Positions 13,668 through 20,891 of a stretch of DNA of 24,967 nt are shown here, in pieces (the first letter of the stretch is position 1; each line of letters opens with the position of its first letter). The position numbers and the translations under genes were made by a program. Source of the stretch: an uncultured Clostridia bacterium. Lineage in GTDB: Bacteria; Bacillota; Clostridia; TANB77; CAG-508. The notes beneath the pieces are model-generated. The model worked only from the letters and a program-made list of their open reading frames with translations. It was not told the DNA's origin and made no database searches. The DNA lies in contig CAOPQH010000007.1 of assembly GCA_948505485.1 (NCBI GenBank), positions 1 to 24,967 on the forward strand, written 5' to 3'.

Positions 13668-16121
13668 TTATTCTATATCGTATCTTGCCAATATCTTTGC
13701 AGGTGTCTTTTTAAGAACTCTATGTAAAGGCATTAGTCCAATTATAATATTAAATAAATAAACTATTAAAATACTAATTCCTACTGTCTTGTTATTTATA
13801 ATAAACATTCTATCTACATAAGGAATATTAGATATTCCATTTAATATATATGCCATAAGAATTATTCCTAACATACTACTGAAAGTTGTTATAACTAGAA
13901 TTTCTCCTAAAAACATTCTATAAATATCTGCCTTTTTTACTCCTATTGCTCTATATATTCCTATTTCTTTTATTTTTGATAAAAAAGACGATCTCATCAT
14001 TAGGTATATTTCTATTAATGAAATTGAAAGTATTATTGTTGCAAAAATAATAGAACTTCTTATAGATTTTTCTTTTTTACTTAAATAATTTTCCTTATCT
14101 CTTTCATATCTATCAATTACATTTAGATTATACTCGTTTTTAAATTTATTAATAATATCTTGTTTGTTTTTAGGATAAATCATTAAACCATTGCTTTTAT
14201 TAACTACATCATATTTTACAGTATTATTATTAACTAAATATGCTTGTATATTACTTTTACTATCATAATATCCTACTACTTTTAATTCATTATTATTTAC
14301 TTTTGTTTTTATTTTCTTATTCAATTTCATATCATATTGATTAGATTTGTTTACAATTACCTCATAATCATTTTCTGGTAATCTTCCCTTTGTTATTACA
14401 ATATCATCTAAATATAAATTGTAATCCATTACTGCACTTTCTGTTTCTTCATCATTCATTGGTATATACATACCCATTAGTCCATCAGATTTTGTTGAAT
14501 TGTTTAATAAATTTATAAACATCTCTCTACTCGTAAATATTGACAATGCTTTTGTATCAGCAATTCCAACTATTACAAAATCTTTCATATTATTCATTGA
14601 TATAGTTTTGTTTAATAACTCATCTTCACTTTTTATTCCCATATTTCTTATCATACCAGAATCTCCATTTATCATATGTTCAACTACTCTTTTGTCAACC
14701 ACAATTTCATAATTATTATCTGGCATTCTTCCTTTTACTATATCATTTGATGTTATAGTATCTATACTAACTAAAGAACCTGATAGTTCAAAGGAATATC
14801 TTGATAGTTGGTAATAATCGTCAAATTTTATCTTAAAACTAATATTACTATCTCCTGGCAATATGTAATTAACATTTTCTAATTGCTCGTATTTTAAAAA
14901 CTTTTCAACATTTACATTTCCCATATCTACTTGTAAATAATTCTTATCTACAGTCATAAAATCAGTATCTTTTATTTCAAGAGTTCCTGCAATATTACTT
15001 ACTGAATATACTATAAACATACTTGACGCAAAAAAACCTATCAACAATATCTTCCTTAATATAGTATAATTAGAAATTCTTTTAAATCCATTTATTATAG
15101 ATTTCATAATTCCATATATAGAAGTATATTTAGTCTTATACCTTTTGTCTATTATTTTTTCTAAATTATAATCATAATCATCATAAATACTTTTATCTAA
15201 CTTTTTATAATGTTCATTTACTAATTCTATCGCAGAATTTTCATCTACAACTTCTATTTTTTGGCTTTCAGATTTTATATATATATTTCCATCTTTAATA
15301 GCTAATTCAATATTTACCTCATTATTTTCATTATTTGTATATACATCTACATTAATTTTATTTTTATTTAGTGTATCTTTACTTTGAAAATCTTTCAAGT
15401 ATAGCTTATTATCAAGTCTATATTCCAAAGATTCTTTTGGCTTATTTTCATAATCTTCTATAATTTTTCCATCTTGTAACTTAATTATTCTTGAAGCGTA
15501 GAAGTTTGCTAAATCAATTTCGTGTGTTACTAAAATTACTAATTTATCTTTGGATAATGCTTTTATTATATTCATTATCTCTAATGAATTTTTACTATCT
15601 AAATTACCTGTTGGCTCATCAGCAATTACTATGCTTGGATTTTTTACTATTGCTCTTGCTATTGCTACTCTTTGTTTTTCCCCTCCAGATAACATCCTAG
15701 CAGGTCTATTTCTATATCTATACATTTTAACTGCTTCTAAAACATACTTTACTCTTTTTTCTATTTCTTTTTTATTTTTTATTCCTATCATTTTTAAAGA
15801 AATAGCAACATTTTCATAAACAGACAAATTATCTAACAATTTGTAATCTTGAAATATATATCCAATATTTAAGTTTCTGATTTTATCAACTACATAAGAA
15901 CTTCTTTTTGTAATTTTCTTACCATTTACAAAAATTTTTCCCTTATTTACTTTATCTAATCCACCTATTGCATTCAATATAGTAGTCTTTCCACTTCCAG
16001 AATGTCCCAAAATTGCTACTAAACCTGTTTTTTCTAGTTCAAGAGATGTATTATTTATAATATGTATCTGATTTGGTTTTCTTCTATTAAAGTATTTATT
16101 AACTTTTTCTAATTTTACCAT
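13668..16121 (-). CDS. ABC transporter: ATPase fused to FtsX-type permease
   Basis: 817 aa. Residues 1-230 are a LolD/MacB-type ATPase: Walker A GHSGSGKTT (39-47), Q-loop near 91, signature LSGGEKQR (144-151), Walker B IVIADEPTGNLD (164-175) and switch His200. A linker is followed by a membrane helix near 355-375, a large extracytoplasmic domain, and three C-terminal helices beginning near 690 (IIFATIILSISLIEIYLMM and following; the last ends near MPLHRVLKKTPA), the FtsX layout. Such fusions work as dimers. Family members act in lipoprotein or peptide handling, antimicrobial-peptide resistance or bacteriocin immunity; the substrate here is unknown. The ATG at 16121 follows GAGGAGGTGTAAT, three bases after the stop of its paralogue. 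The two products probably form a heterodimer. Confidence 0.9.
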   Translation of the reverse strand: MVKLEKVNKYFNRRKPNQIHIINNTSLELEKTGLVAILGHSGSGKTTILNAIGGLDKVNKGKIFVNGKKITKRSSYVVDKIRNLNIGYIFQDYKLLDNLSVYENVAISLKMIGIKNKKEIEKRVKYVLEAVKMYRYRNRPARMLSGGEKQRVAIARAIVKNPSIVIADEPTGNLDSKNSLEIMNIIKALSKDKLVILVTHEIDLANFYASRIIKLQDGKIIEDYENKPKESLEYRLDNKLYLKDFQSKDTLNKNKINVDVYTNNENNEVNIELAIKDGNIYIKSESQKIEVVDENSAIELVNEHYKKLDKSIYDDYDYNLEKIIDKRYKTKYTSIYGIMKSIINGFKRISNYTILRKILLIGFFASSMFIVYSVSNIAGTLEIKDTDFMTVDKNYLQVDMGNVNVEKFLKYEQLENVNYILPGDSNISFKIKFDDYYQLSRYSFELSGSLVSIDTITSNDIVKGRMPDNNYEIVVDKRVVEHMINGDSGMIRNMGIKSEDELLNKTISMNNMKDFVIVGIADTKALSIFTSREMFINLLNNSTKSDGLMGMYIPMNDEETESAVMDYNLYLDDIVITKGRLPENDYEVIVNKSNQYDMKLNKKIKTKVNNNELKVVGYYDSKSNIQAYLVNNNTVKYDVVNKSNGLMIYPKNKQDIINKFKNEYNLNVIDRYERDKENYLSKKEKSIRSSIIFATIILSISLIEIYLMMRSSFLSKIKEIGIYRAIGVKKADIYRMFLGEILVITTFSSMLGIILMAYILNGISNIPYVDRMFIINNKTVGISILIVYLFNIIIGLMPLHRVLKKTPAKILARYDIE

Positions 16122-16124
16122 ATA

Positions 16125-18320
16125 TTACACCTCCTCATTGTATATATTCATTGCTGTGCTTTTAAAAATCTTTTTTGCAAATTTTCTGGATAATAATTTT
16201 ACAATAAAAAGCAAAATAATATACATTATTATATACTCTCTCAATGATAAATAGCTTACTAACTGTTCTATAAAATCAATATTTACTATATTTGTTTTTA
16301 CTAGATGTATAAACAATAAAACTGATATGTATGATAAACTTGAATTTATAAATAATTCTATATCTAAAATTCTCTTTATATTTTTAAAACTTGCCCCCAA
16401 CATTCTTAATGTTGTATAATATACATTTCTTGATTTTAGAATTATCCTTACTATCAAATATGATATAAAAAACAATACTACAATTACAACTATTGTTACT
16501 ACTACTTTTATTATTTTTATTATTTGTTTGTAGGTTGCAGAATCATCAACTTTATAATCTGTTACTTTTTTAGCTTTTAATCCAATATTATTTAATTCTA
16601 GCATTGTTTCTTCAATAATCTCACTATTTTTTACATATACACTAGATTGATATGAAGATTTATTATATAAAGAATTATAATCTTCTTTATTTATAAATAA
16701 TGTATTTCTATAGTTCTCATACTTTGTTAAGCCAGTTAATCTTTTGAAATTAGATTTTGTAAAAGTATTAGAAACTTTTAAACTTATCCTTTCCTCATAA
16801 TAAATATTACTTGCACTAATATCCACAGGCTGATTTATAATTTTATAATTTTTAAATTGATACTTTAAGTCATCATCTAATATTACACATCCCTTATTCA
16901 CATTATCATTCGGCTCTATATTATATTGTACATATTTATTATTAAAAAGTATTTTTAAATCACTATAATTTTTATTTACTAAACTTCTTAATTCTCTTAA
17001 TGTTTCACTTTGTGCATAAAATTTAGGGTTATAATCATTATCATCTTTACTATATTGTATTCCTACAATCGTCAAATCCTTTATTTGCTCATTACCACTT
17101 GGATTCATTATTGAAAATGTTTTACTCAAAACTTCATCTATTCTATTCGTTATATAAAAGTGCTTTCTTCCTATTCTTAAAATAATTTCATTGTCATTAT
17201 TTGGCTTTCTCCCCAAGTCTATATTTCCTCTAAAATTCTTTATATCTAAAATATTCCCATAGAAACTCATATCATCTCTATTTAAAGAAAAACTGCAATC
17301 TATAAACAAATCATCTTCAACTATATAATCAATATTAGATATTCCTTTTATTCTTTCATAATCTTCATTAGTAAATGCTGATTGGTCTTGTTTTTTTATC
17401 AAAATCCTGTTATCAGAAATATCTCTAAATCCTATGCTATAACCACTTTCATCAGCTTCGTTTTCTGCAAGTTGAAAACTTGCGTACTCTGTTAAAAATG
17501 CTATGCTCATAAATAGAAAAACTATAAATAATAATATAAATTTTGAAAATATGTTAAATGTATTTCTAATTCCTAATCTTATTTTATTAAACACTGTTAT
17601 TTCATTATATTTGCATTCCATTATATCTTTATTTTCTTTAATTTTCTTTATTTCATTACAACTTACAATTCTACCATCGTGCATTTTTATAATTTTTGTG
17701 GCATATTGTTCTACTTGTTCTATGTTATGTGTTACCATAACTACTAATTTATCTTTTGCAACTTTTCTTAATAATTCTATAATCTCCTCTGCTGATTTCG
17801 TGTCTAAATTACCTGTTGGCTCATCTGCCACTATAATAGGAGTATCTTTTATTATTGCTCTTGCTATTGCTACTCTCTGTTTTTGCCCTCCTGATAATTT
17901 TGAAACCTTTGTATTTTTGAATTTTGTTAAACCTACTTTATTTATTATATCTAATATTTTTTTCTTTATATTACTTTTCTTTTCGCCTTTTAACAGTAGT
18001 ATCAATTCTATGTTTTGATATACAGTATAACTATTTATCAAATTAAAATTTTGAAATATATTTGCTACATATTTTCTCCTATATTCTTCAAAATCTTTTT
18101 CTGTATAATGGCTTGTTTCTTTGCCATTTACATACATTTCCCCCTCTTCATAACTATCAATACCAGATATTACATTTAAGAGTGTACTTTTTCCACTCCC
18201 AGATTCTCCTGTAATTACAACAAATTCTCCTAATTTTAATTCTAAATTTACTTTTGTTATTCCTGTTGCAATCATTCCTTTATTATAATAAATCTTTGAT
18301 ACATTTTCTAATTTTAACAT
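16125..18320 (-). CDS. ABC transporter: ATPase fused to FtsX-type permease (partner)
   Basis: 731 aa, the same architecture as the next gene: Walker A GESGSGKST (38-46), signature LSGGQKQR (142-149), Walker B IIVADEPTGNLD (162-173) and His198. The first membrane helix is FILLFIVFLFMSIAFLTEY (about 255-275). An extracytoplasmic domain follows, then three C-terminal helices starting near 605. The ATG at 18320 follows AAAAAGGGGAAATAGC. It is the first gene of a two-gene operon with its own promoter at 18361-18390. It diverges strongly from its neighbour outside the ATPase, as expected of heterodimer halves. No two-component system adjoins it, unlike BceAB-type loci. Confidence 0.9.
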   Translation of the reverse strand: MLKLENVSKIYYNKGMIATGITKVNLELKLGEFVVITGESGSGKSTLLNVISGIDSYEEGEMYVNGKETSHYTEKDFEEYRRKYVANIFQNFNLINSYTVYQNIELILLLKGEKKSNIKKKILDIINKVGLTKFKNTKVSKLSGGQKQRVAIARAIIKDTPIIVADEPTGNLDTKSAEEIIELLRKVAKDKLVVMVTHNIEQVEQYATKIIKMHDGRIVSCNEIKKIKENKDIMECKYNEITVFNKIRLGIRNTFNIFSKFILLFIVFLFMSIAFLTEYASFQLAENEADESGYSIGFRDISDNRILIKKQDQSAFTNEDYERIKGISNIDYIVEDDLFIDCSFSLNRDDMSFYGNILDIKNFRGNIDLGRKPNNDNEIILRIGRKHFYITNRIDEVLSKTFSIMNPSGNEQIKDLTIVGIQYSKDDNDYNPKFYAQSETLRELRSLVNKNYSDLKILFNNKYVQYNIEPNDNVNKGCVILDDDLKYQFKNYKIINQPVDISASNIYYEERISLKVSNTFTKSNFKRLTGLTKYENYRNTLFINKEDYNSLYNKSSYQSSVYVKNSEIIEETMLELNNIGLKAKKVTDYKVDDSATYKQIIKIIKVVVTIVVIVVLFFISYLIVRIILKSRNVYYTTLRMLGASFKNIKRILDIELFINSSLSYISVLLFIHLVKTNIVNIDFIEQLVSYLSLREYIIMYIILLFIVKLLSRKFAKKIFKSTAMNIYNEEV

Positions 18321-18360
18321 TTGCTATTTCCCCTTTTTTATAAGCTCTGTACTTGCTCTA

Positions 18361-18390
18361 ATTTTATCATAATTTATACTGTTTTCTCAA
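18361..18390 (-). promoter_or_regulatory. Probable promoter for the ABC transporter operon
   Basis: On the minus strand TTGAGA (18390-18385), 18-bp spacer, TAAAAT (18366-18361). It lies just downstream of the terminator of the preceding gene. Confidence 0.6.
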
Positions 18391-18402
18391 TGATATTGTA
18401 AA

Positions 18403-18430
18403 AATAGGCAATAAAACTTTACTGCCTATT
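18403..18430 (-). terminator. Intrinsic terminator after the anchored protein gene
   Basis: AATAGGCA and TGCCTATT arms (18430-18423 with 18410-18403) followed by five T on the minus strand. It separates the 18444-19124 gene from the ABC operon. Confidence 0.8.
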
Positions 18431-18443
18431 AATGTTATTTATA

Positions 18444-19124
18444 TTAATTTTCTTCATAACCAATAGTGTTGGGTTCACTAATTTCATCATCCGTAATAGA
18501 GTCAAAATTGTACTCATAATTAGTAATATATTCTTTTTTATTATTATTGTTTTCTTTTGTGATCTCAATTACTTTCATTGTTAATCCAGTTTCTTTATCT
18601 ATATATGCTTTCGTTGATATAACATCTTGTAACATTAATTGATTTCCACTTAATTTTCCATCTATAACATAATATTCTTTTCCATCTATTGTTTCTGTAG
18701 AAACTTTTGAAGTAATACATTTTATAAGTTTATCTATAAAAGAATTTGTGTCAATGGTATTATTTATTTTTGCAACTCTCAAGGCATCCATACTATTAAC
18801 ATCAGTTACTGTTACTTTTTTAGTTTCTTCAAAAAAGGTATAATTCTTACATTCGTTTCCATTTTTTAATTGAATAACTGTCATTGGTTTATCTTTATAC
18901 TTTATTATTAACTTATCTATATCATTTTTAATAAATCTTTCTGTTATTGACTTTTCTGAATCTATTTTAGAATACATATTCTCACTTTTTTCATACTTGC
19001 TAATTTTTTCTTGTAAATCATTAAATATTATAACTTTTCTAATCGTATTTATTGCAAAAATAACTAATAATATTACTAATATTGCAACGATTATTTTCCA
19101 TAATTTTATTTTTTCTTTTTCCAT
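18444..19124 (-). CDS. Membrane-anchored extracytoplasmic protein, unknown function
   Basis: 226 aa from the ATG at 19124, eight bases after GGAGG; a TTG at 19139 lies within the ribosome binding site. A short basic N-terminus precedes one hydrophobic helix (about residues 8-27, LWKIIVAILVILLVIFAINT), then an exported domain of alternating strands. Segments such as KPMTVIQLKNG, YYVIDGKLSG and AYIDKETGLTMKVIEITKEN resemble the half-barrel of LolA/RseB-like lipid- or peptide-binding proteins, but this is a weak structural impression. It sits upstream of the ABC exporters with its own promoter and terminator, so it may work with them. Confidence 0.7.
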   Translation of the reverse strand: MEKEKIKLWKIIVAILVILLVIFAINTIRKVIIFNDLQEKISKYEKSENMYSKIDSEKSITERFIKNDIDKLIIKYKDKPMTVIQLKNGNECKNYTFFEETKKVTVTDVNSMDALRVAKINNTIDTNSFIDKLIKCITSKVSTETIDGKEYYVIDGKLSGNQLMLQDVISTKAYIDKETGLTMKVIEITKENNNNKKEYITNYEYNFDSITDDEISEPNTIGYEEN

Positions 19125-19150
19125 AATTTTATCCTCCAATTTCTATTTGC

Positions 19151-19179
19151 ATTATAATAGATTCTTTAATAAATATCAA
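19151..19179 (-). promoter_or_regulatory. Sigma-A promoter for the anchored protein gene
   Basis: On the minus strand TTGATA (19179-19174), 17-bp spacer, TATAAT (19156-19151). The remaining intergenic DNA to 19352 is very AT-rich with no other feature seen. Confidence 0.85.
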
Positions 19180-19352
19180 GTTAATTTATGTATGTTTTTT
19201 GTATTCTCTTATATGTTTTTTTATACTCTAAAAATCAAATACTAGCTAAATCATCTATATACATTAGCAATAAATTTTGAATTATGCAATATTTTATATA
19301 TCTTTACATATAAGACGAAGCAAGTTCATTTTCGTTACATTTTTTGTAAAAT

Positions 19353-20090
19353 TTATTTTAAATATTTATTATATAATTCTTTTGCATTATTAATTGCATC
19401 CTCTTTAGATATTCCACTTTGTTGATAAGGATATATTGTGTAATCTCCCTTTTTTAAATAAATTCTCCAATTAGCAGAAAAATTATTTCCACAATAATCC
19501 ACAAAATTATTTATAATATCCATTGCTTTTTCTAGTTCTTCATATGAATCTATTTTCATATATGTATCATAGTCTAAAATATCTTCTGTTTTATTTTCGA
19601 TTATTATAAAATTTTCTTTTTCTTTACTTTCCCATCTTTCAAAGTAATATTTATGACAATTATCAGAATAATCTTCGCTTAAACTTCCAAATTTTCTTAT
19701 GGCAGTAAATTGAATTTCGTTATTATCTGATACTTGAAAAACATATTTGCCATTTTCTTTTTCATCTATATCTTTATAGATTAAATCAATTTTTGTATTA
19801 TACATATTTTCTATTGTTTTTTCTGGTTTTACATTTGTTTTTGCATTTATATTAGAAATAATCAAGTCAAAAATCAAGAGAACGCTAGCTATAACTATTA
19901 TAATAGTTATAATTTCTCCAATTTTAATTGTTTTTCCTGCTATTTTCATTCCTTTTACAATAGTGTTTACTCCTTTGTATTCTCTTTTTTCGCCTATTTC
20001 TGAAAAATCTACTCTAAACTTTTCCTTTTGTTCTTCTTTTCTTCTTTCTTGCCATTTTTCTAATTCTTCCCAATCTTCTTTATTTCCCAT
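19353..20090 (-). CDS. Single-pass membrane protein, unknown function
   Basis: 245 aa. An unusually charged cytoplasmic N-terminus (WEELEKWQERRKEEQKEKFR and on, about 1-50) leads to one membrane helix (about 58-82, ITIIIVIASVLLIFDLII). An extracytoplasmic domain of about 160 residues contains two Cys that could form a disulfide (DNCHKY and VDYCGN). The C-terminus ends in a helix, ISKEDAINNAKELYNKYLK. I do not recognise a family. The ATG at 20090 follows AGAGGGATAAAAT. An extended -10 (TGTTATAAT, core 20142-20137) provides a promoter. Confidence 0.7.
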   Translation of the reverse strand: MGNKEDWEELEKWQERRKEEQKEKFRVDFSEIGEKREYKGVNTIVKGMKIAGKTIKIGEIITIIIVIASVLLIFDLIISNINAKTNVKPEKTIENMYNTKIDLIYKDIDEKENGKYVFQVSDNNEIQFTAIRKFGSLSEDYSDNCHKYYFERWESKEKENFIIIENKTEDILDYDTYMKIDSYEELEKAMDIINNFVDYCGNNFSANWRIYLKKGDYTIYPYQQSGISKEDAINNAKELYNKYLK

Positions 20091-20147
20091 ATTTTATCCC
20101 TCTAATCTTCACTACAAATGACTACTTCTTGTTTGTATTATAACAAA

Positions 20148-20167
20148 GGACAGGTAATTATCTGCCC
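20148..20167 (-). terminator. Weak hairpin after the 109-aa membrane protein gene
   Basis: GGGCAG (20167-20162) pairs with CTGTCC (20153-20148) including one G-U pair, followed by a short T-tract that runs into the next promoter. Confidence 0.5.
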
Positions 20168-20184
20168 TACTTATTAATTTTATT

Positions 20185-20514
20185 TTATTCAATAACTCCT
20201 GCTATACATTTATTAAACATATACATTTCTATACTTATTATTTGCTCATTTTCTTTTGTTACATCTTTTTTTACATTTACTTTATAGCCTAATCCTTGAT
20301 ATATTATTGTTTTATATGTCAAATCTGTTTCTTCCATTTTTATTGCAAATATTGGCTCTCTAAAGCTATGTACTCTGTTCATATCTATTGATAATATGAT
20401 ACAATATAAAGTTACTATAATTATTATAATAGATAACACTATTTTTAAAGTTTTTTTACAAAATTTAATTACCAAAAGCATTGCTAACAATAATATTATA
20501 AAAATTCCTATCAT
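20185..20514 (-). CDS. Small membrane protein, conserved hypothetical type
   Basis: 109 aa with two hydrophobic helices (about residues 2-17 and 23-43), then an outside domain that starts DMNRVHSFREPIFAIKMEET and contains GLGYKVNVKK. This REPIFAI...GLGYKV pattern is familiar from short uncharacterised membrane proteins of Clostridia, so the gene is real although its function is unknown. The ATG at 20514 follows AGGAGGAATTTTT. It has its own promoter at 20553-20581. Confidence 0.75.
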   Translation of the reverse strand: MIGIFIILLLAMLLVIKFCKKTLKIVLSIIIIIVTLYCIILSIDMNRVHSFREPIFAIKMEETDLTYKTIIYQGLGYKVNVKKDVTKENEQIISIEMYMFNKCIAGVIE

Positions 20515-20552
20515 AAAAATTCCTCCTATTAGACAAATTACTTGTTATGATG

Positions 20553-20581
20553 ATTATACCATAGAATAAAATAATTAACAA
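20553..20581 (-). promoter_or_regulatory. Sigma-A promoter for the 109-aa membrane protein gene
   Basis: On the minus strand TTGTTA (20581-20576), 17-bp spacer ending TGG, TATAAT (20558-20553), giving an extended -10. Confidence 0.8.
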
Positions 20582-20592
20582 CATCAAAAAAC

Positions 20593-20655
20593 AAAATGGT
20601 ACTAACCCATCAAAAACAAAATGGTACTAACCCAACTTTGAGTTAGTACCATTTT
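20593..20655 (-). terminator. Terminator with a tandemly duplicated arm
   Basis: On the plus strand AAAATGGTACTAAC occurs twice (20593-20606 and 20618-20631, 25-bp period), followed by its complement GTTAGTACCATTTT (20642-20655). On the minus strand the complement arm is transcribed first and can pair with either downstream copy; T-rich tracts follow both. It ends the 57-aa gene at 20668. Confidence 0.8.
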
Positions 20656-20667
20656 TCATCTTTTCTT

Positions 20668-20841
20668 TTATTTAGAATAAACCACTCTTTTTATTTCACT
20701 ATTTATTATTATCTTATTACCTATTGTAGTTCCATTGGAATCTACTATTTCTACAAAATACTCATTATTTTCTTTAATATCTAAAATCGTTGCTTTATTG
20801 TCATTCTTCAATTCTACTACATCAAATCTCTTATATCTCAT
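20668..20841 (-). CDS. Small beta-rich protein (DUF4926-like)
   Basis: 57 aa from the ATG at 20841, preceded by GGAGAGG; an in-frame GTG at 20856 lies before that site. The pattern YKRFDVVELKNDNKATILDI, then YFVEIVDSNGTT and a final IKRVVYS, resembles the small SH3-like DUF4926 family, whose members carry a [FY]xxYDVVxL...GxVV...YxVEFxD layout. Its function is unknown. The promoter lies at 20863-20891, overlapping nothing of the CHAP gene but its last bases. Confidence 0.6.
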   Translation of the reverse strand: MRYKRFDVVELKNDNKATILDIKENNEYFVEIVDSNGTTIGNKIIINSEIKRVVYSK

Positions 20842-20862
20842 TTGTTCCCTCTCCACTATTTA

Positions 20863-20891
20863 CTTATATAACATTTTTTAAAATATTTCAA
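20863..20891 (-). promoter_or_regulatory. Sigma-A promoter for the 57-aa gene
   Basis: On the minus strand TTGAAA (20891-20886), 17-bp spacer, TATAAG (20868-20863). Confidence 0.75.

Noticed and set aside
17503..18018. Plus-strand frame of 171 codons
   Set aside because: It is the antisense of the ABC ATPase gene, with no ribosome binding site and Ser/Leu/Ile-rich low-complexity composition typical of antisense AT-rich coding DNA.
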